The notes below the pieces were generated by a model. The model searched no databases and was not told the DNA's origin. It saw only the letters and a list, made by a program, of their open reading frames with translations. From assembly GCF_014648315.1 (NCBI RefSeq), contig NZ_BMQW01000014.1, forward strand, positions 1 through 64,000: a stretch of DNA of 64,000 nucleotides, written 5' to 3'. Both the position numbers and the translations under genes were made by a program. This DNA comes from Shewanella ulleungensis (GTDB lineage: Bacteria; Pseudomonadota; Gammaproteobacteria; Enterobacterales; Shewanellaceae). Shown here one piece after another: positions 7,856-16,682 of this stretch (positions are counted from its first letter, which is position 1; each line of letters begins with the position of its first letter).

Positions 7856-10513
7856 ATGAGGCCGACCTCAGGCTATAACATAATGATGTTTACAGTTATT
7901 ACATTGTTATTGGGATGTAATACTGAAACTGCAATTAAAGATGAACAGCCTGATCCAGTTCTTGTTGAATACCCGGTGGCTTATATCGAGCGCGATTTAG
8001 CCGCAATAGAGCAATCCCCAGCAGAATTTGACACTTTCAATCCAGCTCATTTTAATCCAGGCGCTCAGTTACTGATTAAACGTAATGCGTTTGCCGACTC
8101 TCCTGCCACTAACTTAACGGCCAACTTATTTGGTGAAGATCAGTTTATTGATATCCGCGATATTTCTGTTTCAGATGACGGGCAACAATTACTGATGGCT
8201 ATTCGCGCACCTGAAATTGACGATGCTGACGATGATGAGCAACCAAAATGGAATATTTGGCGTTATAGCGCTGCCGATGAAACGCTAGAACGTGTGATAA
8301 GTAGCGATGTTACCGCAGAGCAAGGTGATGACTTAATGCCAAGCTTTTTGCCAGACGGCAGAATTATTTTTGCTTCGACTCGCCAACGTCTATCGCGAGC
8401 GATTTTACTCGACGAAGGCAAACCGCAATACACAGCGTTAGATGAAAGCCGCGCTAATGAGACCTTCAACATTCATGTTATGGATCCAGACGGTAGCAGC
8501 ATCAAACAGCTTACATTTAATTTAAGCCACGACTTTTATCCGCTAGTGTTGCAAAGCGGTAAAATACTCTATAGCCGTTGGGACAGAATGGGAGCAGACC
8601 ATGGGGTCAATTTATACCGCATGAACCCTGACGGTACTGATAACGAATTAGTTTTTGGTTGGCATTCACATCAACTCAGTTTAGATGGGCAAACGGAATC
8701 AATTGATTTTGTAAAGCCACAACAATTACCTAACGGCGACATTTTGATGCTGTTAACCTCACAAGATAACAGCGTAATTCAAAAGCGTCCTGTGGTCATT
8801 AATATCGATGACTATATTGATGCAGAGCAAGCCACTGCGACATCAGGTGCTCAGGGCACTGCGGTGACTGATGCCGTATTGTCTGACTTTCAATTTTCGT
8901 TCTCAACAGCGTTATCCCAAACTGGCAGATTGAATCACTTATTCCCGCTTCCCGACAACAGCCAACGTTACTTAATGAGCTGGGATTTATGCCGGGTTGT
9001 CATCAATGAGGTTATCCGTGCTTGTGGGCAATTAAGCACCGAACAACTGGCCGATGAAAACCTCATTCAAGCTGAGCCTTTATACGAGCTTTGGTTACTT
9101 AACAATGCCAATAATACCCAGCAATTGGTCGCGACAACGGCCCAAGGTACTGTGTTAACGGAATCAGTTGTAATGCAACCTAGTACTCAGCCTAAAAGTT
9201 TTATTGCCGATAAAGTGGTTGGTAATGAGCTCGACTCTCAGCTCAGCCAAGAATTAGCAGGCTCAATCCACATTCGCAGTGTGTACGATTTTGACGGCAT
9301 TGACAGCACAGCCAATGTTGGCGGTATAAGTCGTTTAAGTGACCCATCACAAACGCCTGCCGCTAACTTACCTGCGCGTTTCTTACGCGTTGTCCGTGGT
9401 GTGCCAATGCCGCCCGACGAGGTGCGTGATATTCCAAACACTGATTTTGGTCGAAGTAATAACCAGCTCATGCGCGAAATAATCGGTTATAGCCCTATTC
9501 AACCAGATGGTTCAGTTAAAATTAAAGTGCCAGCCAACGTGCCATTAGCCATCAGCGTATTAGATGCTAATGGCCAACGTATTGGCGGCCGTCATCGTCA
9601 ATGGATCACCCTAACACCAGGTGAAACATTAGAGTGCACCGGTTGCCACACCGCCAACAGCCAATTACCACATGGACGATTAGACGCACAGGCTGCCAGT
9701 ATTAACTCAGGTGCAATAGGCGGATCTGCATACCCGAATGCCAGCAATAATATTATTCCTGAGCAAGGACAAACCATGGCCGAAGCAGACGAAATGGTCA
9801 ATGGTCTTGCCGAATTAAGTGCTGGCCTTTCCTATCTTGATATTTGGACCAACCCTGTATTGTCAGCAGTTAATCCAAGTATTGATTACACTTATAGCAA
9901 TTTAGCTACACCTGCGCCAAATGGCAGCGCATGTTTTGCTAACTGGACAGCTTACTGCCGGATACAAATCAATTATGTTGAGCACATTCAGCCGCTGTGG
10001 GACCTTGCAAGGCCAGTTGTCGATACAGCAACTCAAATCATTATTGCCAACAACACCTGCACCAGTTGCCACAATATTGTCGATGCAGACGGCGTCGCAC
10101 AAGTACCTGCAGGGCAATTGTCCTTAGTCAGTTCAGCGTCTAGCGACGAGCCTGCCCATTTAACCTCTTACCGCGAACTGTTATTTAACGATGTGGAGCA
10201 AGAAGAAGTTGACGGCATTTTAATCGACAAATTGGTTGAAGTGCTCGATGCCGATGGCAATGTGGTATATCAAGTTGACAGCAATGGTGAGCTGATCCTC
10301 GACGCTGACGGAAACCCTATTCCAGTTCTTACCACTGTTAATGTGCCTGCTGTTTTGTCGACCAATGGTGCTCGCTCAAGCAGCACATTTTTTGAAGTGA
10401 TGAACAATACCACTCACCAGAATATGTTATCGGCAGATGAACTCAAATTGCTAAACGAATGGCTAGACATTGGCGCTCAATATTACAATACGCCTTTTTA
10501 CTCACAGGACTAA
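7856..10513 (+). CDS. HzsA-related beta-propeller lipoprotein with two heme c motifs
   Basis: This 885-residue protein has a short lipoprotein signal with lipobox LLLGC near residue 22. Residues ~90-270 contain TolB/PD40-type propeller blades: FASTRQR, then NIHVMDPDGSSIKQLTFN, then LYRMNPDGTDNELVFG. The C-terminal third has two heme c motifs, CTGCH at 594-598 and CTSCH at 735-739. This arrangement matches proteins annotated as related to the hydrazine synthase alpha subunit, but Shewanella does not make hydrazine, so the label describes architecture only. Acidic calcium-binding-like D-x-D-G-N repeats occur near 795-825. It heads the plus-strand run of exported genes. A hairpin GTGCC...GGCAC (10523-10543) follows the stop and may reduce read-through. 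Confidence 0.72.
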   Translation: MRPTSGYNIMMFTVITLLLGCNTETAIKDEQPDPVLVEYPVAYIERDLAAIEQSPAEFDTFNPAHFNPGAQLLIKRNAFADSPATNLTANLFGEDQFIDIRDISVSDDGQQLLMAIRAPEIDDADDDEQPKWNIWRYSAADETLERVISSDVTAEQGDDLMPSFLPDGRIIFASTRQRLSRAILLDEGKPQYTALDESRANETFNIHVMDPDGSSIKQLTFNLSHDFYPLVLQSGKILYSRWDRMGADHGVNLYRMNPDGTDNELVFGWHSHQLSLDGQTESIDFVKPQQLPNGDILMLLTSQDNSVIQKRPVVINIDDYIDAEQATATSGAQGTAVTDAVLSDFQFSFSTALSQTGRLNHLFPLPDNSQRYLMSWDLCRVVINEVIRACGQLSTEQLADENLIQAEPLYELWLLNNANNTQQLVATTAQGTVLTESVVMQPSTQPKSFIADKVVGNELDSQLSQELAGSIHIRSVYDFDGIDSTANVGGISRLSDPSQTPAANLPARFLRVVRGVPMPPDEVRDIPNTDFGRSNNQLMREIIGYSPIQPDGSVKIKVPANVPLAISVLDANGQRIGGRHRQWITLTPGETLECTGCHTANSQLPHGRLDAQAASINSGAIGGSAYPNASNNIIPEQGQTMAEADEMVNGLAELSAGLSYLDIWTNPVLSAVNPSIDYTYSNLATPAPNGSACFANWTAYCRIQINYVEHIQPLWDLARPVVDTATQIIIANNTCTSCHNIVDADGVAQVPAGQLSLVSSASSDEPAHLTSYRELLFNDVEQEEVDGILIDKLVEVLDADGNVVYQVDSNGELILDADGNPIPVLTTVNVPAVLSTNGARSSSTFFEVMNNTTHQNMLSADELKLLNEWLDIGAQYYNTPFYSQD

Positions 10514-10566
10514 CAAAGTACAGTGCCCTCTCGCTGGTGGCACAATAGACTTTGCGATAAGGAATT

Positions 10567-11307
10567 ATGCTGACTTACATACGCAACACTTGCCTACTAT
10601 TGGTACTTTTGTGCTTAAGCCCACTATTACAGGCTAACGACAACCCAAGTTTACGTATAGACGTAGCTTTTGTTGAACTCAGATCCGGTCCTAGCGCGGG
10701 ATATCCTGTGGTATCCGTGATTGAAAAAAACGAAATGGTCAGCGTGTTGCTTAAACGCACGTCTTGGTTAAAAGTAAAAGACAAGCGCGGTGTTGAAGGC
10801 TGGTTTCATGAAGATGATTTATTAGGCTTGTCGCAAAACGGTCAAGCTATCGACGCTACGCAAATAACGGAACAAGATGTGATAAATCGTCAATTCGAAG
10901 CTGGTGTAATGTATGGCGATTTAGAGGGTGCAAACTTTTATAACTTGTTTGCCGGTTATGCCTTTACCCCCGTTTTTAGCGCTGAGTTATCAGCGGGTAA
11001 AGCCCTGGGCAGCATTTCAGACAGTGATGTATTTGAAGTGATGTTATTAAGCCACCCAATACCGGATTTACTTGTTGTGCCATATATCGGCGTTGGCGCT
11101 GGGGTCATTAATACTGAGCCACATAGTGTTTTAGCCGACACCGAATCACGCCGCAGCACGCTAATGAGCGCCGCTGCTGGTGTAAAATATCACCTTGCCC
11201 GTAATTTTATATTACGCGCCGAATACAAACTCTCGTTAGCCTTAACCGACCGAGATGAAAATGAAGAGATCCAAACATGGAAAATAGGATTCATCGTATT
11301 TTTTTAA
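10567..11307 (+). CDS. Bacterial SH3-domain plus outer-membrane beta-barrel protein
   Basis: This 246-residue protein has a signal peptide ending near LLQA-ND (residues ~22-25). Residues ~27-80 form an SH3b domain (VELRSGPSAGYPVVSVIEKNE, then WLKVKDKRGVEGWF). SH3b domains usually bind peptidoglycan or peptide stems. The rest (~105-246) is made of alternating aromatic/polar strands with glycine, as in a small outer-membrane beta-barrel, and ends in FF, a typical C-terminal barrel signature. AAGGA lies just upstream of the ATG. The end overlaps the next barrel gene by 31 bases. It may tether the cell wall to the outer membrane within the complex encoded by this run. Confidence 0.7.
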   Translation: MLTYIRNTCLLLVLLCLSPLLQANDNPSLRIDVAFVELRSGPSAGYPVVSVIEKNEMVSVLLKRTSWLKVKDKRGVEGWFHEDDLLGLSQNGQAIDATQITEQDVINRQFEAGVMYGDLEGANFYNLFAGYAFTPVFSAELSAGKALGSISDSDVFEVMLLSHPIPDLLVVPYIGVGAGVINTEPHSVLADTESRRSTLMSAAAGVKYHLARNFILRAEYKLSLALTDRDENEEIQTWKIGFIVFF

Positions 11308-11939
11308 TGCCGTTATTCACCGCTAGCACTTTAGCGTTGAGCGCATTAACCCCAAGCGCCGTTGCTTTGGCAGCAGACGACACCCAAAACACGGTTAAAG
11401 CCGATGTTGAGCGCCGCGATGTGCTTGACGACCTGCTCGACACTGAGAACTTTGAAGTGGGTATTCAAGGCGGCATTCTGTCGATTGAAGACTTTGAATC
11501 AAGCCCTTGGGTGAGCGCACATGTGGGTTATCACATCAGCGAGCATTTTTATGTTAAAGCGCGTTACGCCCAAGCTAAAGCCGGTGAAACCAGTTTTGAA
11601 AAACTGGCCAATGCCGCGCCACTGTTAACCGACGACGAGCGTGAAGTAACTTATTACGGCCTAAACATTGGCTATAACTTGTTACCTGGTGAAATCTTTT
11701 TCAGTAAAGACACTGTGTTCAATAGCGTGTTTTCCGTTGAGTTAGGCGGCGGTAACACAGAATTTGCCGGTGACGAACAATTTACCGTTAACTTAACGGC
11801 CAACTACCGAGTGTTTTTAACAGACTGGATAGCATGGGATTTAAGCATGAGTGACTACCTGTTTAATACAGAGGTTACCGGTGAATCTAAAACCACCCAT
11901 AACCTTAACTTTGCCACCGGTGTGTCGTTTTATTTTTAA
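11277..11939 (+). CDS. Outer-membrane beta-barrel protein
   Basis: The 220-residue protein has a signal peptide with a basic n-region (MENRIHRIF) and a hydrophobic core up to VALA-AD near 32. A second ATG at 11307 overlaps the upstream stop as TAATG, but it would lack the basic n-region, so I prefer 11277. The mature part alternates polar and aromatic residues (YHISEHFYVKARYAQAK, then YYGLNIGYNLLPGEIFF) and ends GVSFYF. That terminal phenylalanine is the classic barrel assembly signal. It resembles the OmpA/OmpW-like small-barrel superfamily without a clear family. Gene overlap indicates co-translation with the SH3b barrel protein. Confidence 0.72.
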   Translation: MENRIHRIFLMPLFTASTLALSALTPSAVALAADDTQNTVKADVERRDVLDDLLDTENFEVGIQGGILSIEDFESSPWVSAHVGYHISEHFYVKARYAQAKAGETSFEKLANAAPLLTDDEREVTYYGLNIGYNLLPGEIFFSKDTVFNSVFSVELGGGNTEFAGDEQFTVNLTANYRVFLTDWIAWDLSMSDYLFNTEVTGESKTTHNLNFATGVSFYF

Positions 11940-11990
11940 GTGTTACTGAGGTCAAATCAGTACTCAAAAGAAAACCCAAAAGGAAATTCA

Positions 11991-12503
11991 ATGTTGTTCA
12001 GTCGATTTAGCGGTAAATGTCTTATTGCCTTAGGTGCATTGTTAATGTCGATGTTATCGATGCAGGCGCACGCGCTCACTATTGGTGACGTGGCCCCCGA
12101 CTTCACCTTAAAAAATCAGCAAGGGACTAACCTTAACTTAGCTGAACAACGTGGTGAGATTATCTTAATCAACTTTTGGGCATCCTGGTGCGGTCCGTGC
12201 CGTAAAGAAATGCCGGTGCTGCAAAAACTACAAGATAAATACCAAGACTTAGGTGTGCAAGTTTGGGGCGTTAACGTTGAGCAAGAAAACCAAGCCGGTA
12301 AAGATTTTCTTGCCGATCTTGATTTAAGCTTCTCAATCTTTTTTGACCAAACTAATTCTTTGTCTAAAACCTACCAAGTTGAAGCCATGCCTACCACAGT
12401 GATTATTGATCGCGATGGCAAGGTGCGTTTTGTGTTTCAAGGTTATCAAGACGGTTATGATAAAAAATACGCAGCGGCCATTAAACAGCTGATAAGAGAG
12501 TAA
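11991..12503 (+). CDS. TlpA/ResA-like periplasmic thioredoxin
   Basis: The protein has 170 residues from the ATG at 11991, which has AAAAGGA six bases upstream; an in-frame start at 11940 lacks this. The signal peptide ends near MQAHA-LT (~28). It is a thioredoxin fold of the peroxiredoxin/TlpA type: GDVAPDFTLKNQQG, then NFWASWCGPC with redox cysteines 67 and 70, then a cis-proline region MPTTVIIDRDG. Family members reduce disulfides or heme-binding cysteines in the periplasm. Here the next gene encodes a lipoprotein ending in cysteines, a possible substrate. TlpA-like, DUF4266 and DUF3570 genes are adjacent in several proteobacteria, as far as I recall. Confidence 0.88.
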   Translation: MLFSRFSGKCLIALGALLMSMLSMQAHALTIGDVAPDFTLKNQQGTNLNLAEQRGEIILINFWASWCGPCRKEMPVLQKLQDKYQDLGVQVWGVNVEQENQAGKDFLADLDLSFSIFFDQTNSLSKTYQVEAMPTTVIIDRDGKVRFVFQGYQDGYDKKYAAAIKQLIRE

Positions 12504-12507
12504 ATCG

Positions 12508-12771
12508 ATGAAGACATTCACCTTATCACCTCGCACTATCGCATTAACGCTTAAAGGTATCGCCCTACTTAGCATTATTGGCCTGAGCGGTTGTTCGAGC
12601 ATGGGCATTGAGCCTTGGGTTAAACCCTACGAGCGTCAAAATTTAGCCGACCCAATTATGCGCATGAATCGTCACCCAAGTGCCAGTATGCATATTGCGC
12701 ACGTACTGGAAGGCCGAGAATCTTCTCGTGGCGCTGAAGGCACCGGAGGAGGTGGTTGTGGTTGTAACTAA
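12508..12771 (+). CDS. DUF4266 small lipoprotein with C-terminal Gly-Cys tail
   Basis: This 87-residue protein has a lipoprotein signal with lipobox LSGC (Cys29). The family core WVKPYERQNLADPIMRM follows. The protein ends in a glycine run and C-G-C-N, a tail typical of DUF4266. The two terminal cysteines could bind metal, form a disulfide or be modified; the function is unknown. It starts four bases after the thioredoxin stop. The codons of the glycine run (12745-12750, GGAGGA) also form the ribosome-binding site of the next gene, which starts inside this one. Membership in DUF4266 is from sequence memory but the match is strong. Confidence 0.85.
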   Translation: MKTFTLSPRTIALTLKGIALLSIIGLSGCSSMGIEPWVKPYERQNLADPIMRMNRHPSASMHIAHVLEGRESSRGAEGTGGGGCGCN

Positions 12772-13912
12772 TTGGCTTAACAACAGCATTAAGCTGTTGG
12801 CGGCGTTAAGTATTGGTATCAGTTCCTTAACTGCTCAAGCTGCAGTGCTCGACCCAGACCGCGCAGATATGCTGTATCACAGTTACGAAGGTGGCGGCAT
12901 GACCATTGATGGTCCGTCAGTCATGTTGCGGAAAAAGGCGTCTGAGTCGGTCGCGATTACCGCCTACTATTATATGGATAGTATTTCATCAGCCTCAGTT
13001 GATGTCGTCAGCACAGCTAGTCCTTACACCGAAAAACGCCACGAAGGCCAAGTTGGAGTTGAGTACTTGTATGACAAAACCTTAATGTCGCTCAATTTAC
13101 GTCAAAGTAACGAAGACGATTATCTCGCCCAATCTTTTAGTATCAATGTGTCACAAGACACCTTTGGCGATTTAACCAATCTGAATTTGGGATTGTCTTA
13201 TGGCGACAACGAAATTAAGCGTAATGGCGACGACATCTTTGAAGAACAAAGCGAACAATATCGTATTCGTGCAGGCATTAATCAAATCTTAACCCGTAAC
13301 CTTACAGCCAGCTTCAACGTTGAAGCCATTGCCGACAGTGGATACTTAAATAACCCGTACCGTACCGTACGTTATCTCGACAGTAGTATTCCATCTGGCG
13401 TGGGATATCAAGCCGAAGTCTATCCAGAAACCCGCAATTCGTTTGCGGCAAAATTATCGGCAAGCTACTTTTTACCTTATCGTGCTGCACTGTTTTTTCA
13501 TTACCGTCACTTTAACGACAGTTGGGAAATCACTGCCAGCGATGTTGAAGTCGGTTATCGCCATCCTATTGGTGACAGCATTGAGCTAGAGCTTAAAGTG
13601 CGTTACTACCAACAAACGCAAGCTGAATTTTACAGCGATTTATTCCCTTATCGTGATGCGCAAAATTATATGGCACGCGACAAAGAGCTGAGTGACTTTA
13701 GCGACATCACCTACGGGCTTGGGATTACATATCAGCTGCCAGCATCGGTATCATTTGGCGATACGCGCTCAGAGGCGTCATTGCAATGGGATTATATCGA
13801 CTTTCAATACAATAATTTCAGGGATCCTACCGCAGATGGCGGAATCGGTAACGAGCCTTTTTATGGTTTTTCTGCCAACGTGATCCGCGCCTTTGTTAGC
13901 GTGTACTTTTAA
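12758..13912 (+). CDS. DUF3570 outer-membrane beta-barrel protein
   Basis: The protein has about 384 residues. I place the start at the GTG at 12758, seven bases after GGAGGA; the in-frame ATG at 12680 lies too far inside the upstream gene and gives no signal peptide. From the GTG, the basic n-region is weak but a hydrophobic stretch ends at LTAQA-AV. The first mature segment LDPDRADMLYHSYEGGGMTIDGPSVMLRKK is characteristic of DUF3570. The remainder is repeated beta-hairpins and ends AFVSVYF, a barrel terminus. The start overlaps the DUF4266 gene by 14 bases, so the pair is translationally coupled. The pore may pass or receive whatever the DUF4266/TlpA pair handles. Confidence 0.82.
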   Translation: MVVTNWLNNSIKLLAALSIGISSLTAQAAVLDPDRADMLYHSYEGGGMTIDGPSVMLRKKASESVAITAYYYMDSISSASVDVVSTASPYTEKRHEGQVGVEYLYDKTLMSLNLRQSNEDDYLAQSFSINVSQDTFGDLTNLNLGLSYGDNEIKRNGDDIFEEQSEQYRIRAGINQILTRNLTASFNVEAIADSGYLNNPYRTVRYLDSSIPSGVGYQAEVYPETRNSFAAKLSASYFLPYRAALFFHYRHFNDSWEITASDVEVGYRHPIGDSIELELKVRYYQQTQAEFYSDLFPYRDAQNYMARDKELSDFSDITYGLGITYQLPASVSFGDTRSEASLQWDYIDFQYNNFRDPTADGGIGNEPFYGFSANVIRAFVSVYF

Positions 13913-13976
13913 TGTCTGTATTTAATGTTTTCGATAAAAAATGACCCTACAACGAAATTGCCAAGGCCTTAATAAT

Positions 13977-14531
13977 ATGACAACAGTGCGTAAATCATGT
14001 ACTTCTTTAACTCGTTTATTTGCTGTAACTGCAGTGCTTCTAGGCTCATTGGTCATACCGACACATGCCGAAGATAACAATAAAGGCGCACTAGCATCTG
14101 AGCTTGAAGACATTAAAAGTCAGGTATTAAAGCTCAATCGCGATTTGTTTATTTTAGAAGAAGATTTACTGTTTCCAGCCAGCACTCAAATTGCGGTTTT
14201 TGTGTCCGTCGATGTGGGGCGTTTTCTTAAACTCGACAGTGTTGAGCTTAAAATTGACGACAATAATGTCAGCGGTTTTTTATATACCGAGCGCCAACGT
14301 AAAGCATTAGAACAAGGCGGCATTCAGCGCATTTATTTGGGGAACATAAAAATGGGCCCACACTTGCTAACCGCTATTTTTACCGGTAACGATGCTGAAG
14401 GTCGCACAGTACAGCGCGCCATTACCCATAACTTTGATAAAACCGATGAAACGGTGATGATTGAACTTAAAGTCGAAGACAGTGAATCAAGCTATCGCGC
14501 TGATATCAAAGTCGAACAGTGGGCGTTGTAA
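13977..14531 (+). CDS. Exported coiled-coil protein of unknown function
   Basis: The protein has about 184 residues from the ATG at 13977 (CAAGG eight bases upstream; an upstream in-frame ATG at 13941 would only lengthen the n-region). The signal peptide ends near IPTHA-ED. A short coiled coil (GALASELEDIKSQVLKLNRDLFILEEDLL) is followed by a mostly beta region with an Ig-like pattern (VFVSVDVGRFLKLDSVELKIDDN, then HLLTAIFTGNDAEGR). No named family is recognised. It sits between the DUF3570 gene and the TPR genes with a short gap, and is probably periplasmic, perhaps an adaptor between the barrels and the TPR proteins. Confidence 0.6.
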   Translation: MTTVRKSCTSLTRLFAVTAVLLGSLVIPTHAEDNNKGALASELEDIKSQVLKLNRDLFILEEDLLFPASTQIAVFVSVDVGRFLKLDSVELKIDDNNVSGFLYTERQRKALEQGGIQRIYLGNIKMGPHLLTAIFTGNDAEGRTVQRAITHNFDKTDETVMIELKVEDSESSYRADIKVEQWAL

Positions 14532-14537
14532 ATAATA

Positions 14538-16682
14538 ATGGCCCTCATCATACAATCAGTTAATGCTCAACGAGCTCAGAGCTTTAGCCAACTTTTGCAA
14601 TCTTTGAGTAGTGCAGCACTATTAACTTGCGCGTTCACTTTGTTTGCCCTGCCTGCTGCCCATGCAGTAGAACCTATTGAGGCTACCACTGCAGCAAAAA
14701 CTGACTTAGAAGATAAATTTTATCGCCAAGCCTTGTACTTTTATTTCACTGGTGATTATGGATCTGCACTTAGGCAAGTTAGTTTAAATCGTCAACGTAA
14801 CGGCATTGATTCTGATCGCAGCCAACTGTTTGAGGCAGGCCTTCAGGTTGCGATTGGATTACACGACCAAGCAACACAAACCCTAACTCGTTTTGAACAG
14901 CACCAAGCAAATGCAACGCAACATAGTAGCCAAGCAAAAGCAGCCACCTCACCTCGAGAATTACTGCTGATTGCTTTATTGCAATTAACCGAACAACAAA
15001 TTGACCAAGGCGACATTGAAACCGCTAAGCTGACCTTAAGCAGAATAACCACAGTACTGCCTGACTATATTGAGCAATATCATGTATTAAGCCAATTGGC
15101 TTATTGGCCCGAAACACCACCATTAACAGCCCAGGTACAACAAAAAGCCAGCACAGAAGATGACTCTTTACCCAATAACTCATCTGCGGCATACATTGCC
15201 TTAAACCAGGCTTTATTGCACATGGAGCAGCAACAATACAACGCAGCTCAACCCATATTGACTGAGCTTAAAAACCAGCAATGGCAAGCTCCTGAGGTTA
15301 ACTTTTGGCAAAAACTGTTTAACCCATTTGCACAGCCAGATATTTTTGACGCCAACGACGAGCTCAAACCTGAAGTGCAAGATGCTCTGTTGCAACAACG
15401 AGCGATTAACGACTACGCCAAATTACTTCTGGCGCAACTTTATGTTGCCAATCAGCAATATGATTTAGCCTATAACGAATTAAGTGACTTTCCGCAGCAT
15501 AGTCCCTATGCCGAATCGGCATTGTTTTTATTTGCTTATTCGGCCCAGCAGCAACAGCAATATGATATGTCATTTAAATTATTGGCATTATTACAACAAC
15601 AATACCCCTATTCAAATTTAGCCTGGCAAGCCGCGTTGCTCAACGCCAAGCAAGTGAGCGAACAACAATCCTTGGCACAGGGATTAACCTTGTATCAGCA
15701 AGCTGAACAGCTGTATTTGCAAAAAATTACTGAGATTAAACAATTCGGCGAGATCTTCAACGACACCAAAAACATTATGGATTTTGCCAGTCACAAAGAT
15801 GATGAGCAAAATCCTTTATTAACACCAAAATCTGATGTGCTAGCACTCATCTTAACCCAGCGTTTTGACACCGACGTCCCCTGGCTAAAAAAAGCGTTAA
15901 ACGATCCCTTACTGGCAACCGATTATCAAACTCTGCTAAGCCTTGAGTTACTTAGCGACAATGTCAAAACCCAGCAAGCTAACAGCCAATGGCTTAAAGA
16001 CACATTAACGCTAAACCGCCAGCGTCAAGCCAAGGTGATTGAACAACAAAAACAACTGGCTTATCGCGACATGATCCAAAGCTTAACAGCGCAAAAGCAA
16101 CGCATAGCTGAGATTATAACCCAGGCTGAAATACAGCAAAACGCGCAAGTGTTTGCCGACCCAAGCCAGCAACAATGGTTAAATCGTATCGATACTAGCC
16201 AAGCGACACTCAACAATTTGGTATTGAAACGTAATGTCGATGATGAACAACAACGACTTGATAAAGTAAAAGGCGTGTTGCAATGGCAGCTACAAAGCAC
16301 ATTCCCTCAGCAACTTTGGCAACATAAACAGAGTCTTAATGAATTAACTGAACAACTCGAACAACTTGAGCTGCAAGCCAGTCGTTTTAGTGATTTATCC
16401 ACTAACCCGCGTTTACTGTCTGACTTTGACGAGCGCCAACAGCTAACACAAACCGACATCAACAAGATGACCTTTAATATCGAGGCGTTGAGCCTCAAAA
16501 CCAGCCGTGAAATCCATGGTAAGATCAGCATCTTTACCCAGCAACAGCAATATACATTACAGCAATTATTGCTCACCAGTCGCCATCAAATGGCCAAGGT
16601 GTTAGAGCAAATGTCGCAAGCTGACAACACCCCAATAAGTTCATCACCAACCGCTGGTGTAACTTCACAGGGAGCGCAATAA
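14538..16682 (+). CDS. Large periplasmic TPR-like, glutamine-rich protein
   Basis: This 714-residue protein has a signal peptide ending near AHA-VE (residues ~43-44). It is almost all helical: TPR-like pairs between ~55 and 390 (YFYFTGDYGSALRQVSLNRQ, then YAKLLLAQLYVANQQYDLAYNEL), then long coiled-coil segments (~480-690). Glutamine is strikingly abundant, often in QQ and QQQ runs. No enzymatic motif is seen. It starts six bases after the upstream stop and its TAA overlaps the next ATG by one base. It is likely a scaffold in the periplasm; no close named family is recognised. Confidence 0.65.
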   Translation: MALIIQSVNAQRAQSFSQLLQSLSSAALLTCAFTLFALPAAHAVEPIEATTAAKTDLEDKFYRQALYFYFTGDYGSALRQVSLNRQRNGIDSDRSQLFEAGLQVAIGLHDQATQTLTRFEQHQANATQHSSQAKAATSPRELLLIALLQLTEQQIDQGDIETAKLTLSRITTVLPDYIEQYHVLSQLAYWPETPPLTAQVQQKASTEDDSLPNNSSAAYIALNQALLHMEQQQYNAAQPILTELKNQQWQAPEVNFWQKLFNPFAQPDIFDANDELKPEVQDALLQQRAINDYAKLLLAQLYVANQQYDLAYNELSDFPQHSPYAESALFLFAYSAQQQQQYDMSFKLLALLQQQYPYSNLAWQAALLNAKQVSEQQSLAQGLTLYQQAEQLYLQKITEIKQFGEIFNDTKNIMDFASHKDDEQNPLLTPKSDVLALILTQRFDTDVPWLKKALNDPLLATDYQTLLSLELLSDNVKTQQANSQWLKDTLTLNRQRQAKVIEQQKQLAYRDMIQSLTAQKQRIAEIITQAEIQQNAQVFADPSQQQWLNRIDTSQATLNNLVLKRNVDDEQQRLDKVKGVLQWQLQSTFPQQLWQHKQSLNELTEQLEQLELQASRFSDLSTNPRLLSDFDERQQLTQTDINKMTFNIEALSLKTSREIHGKISIFTQQQQYTLQQLLLTSRHQMAKVLEQMSQADNTPISSSPTAGVTSQGAQ

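Noticed and set aside
7856..10513. Hydrazine synthase function
   Set aside because: Only the propeller and heme-motif layout resembles HzsA. No anammox gene context is present, so no such activity is claimed.
12680..12757. Upstream ATG for the DUF3570 gene
   Set aside because: It would add 26 residues encoded inside the DUF4266 gene and destroy the signal peptide; the GTG at 12758 has the ribosome site.
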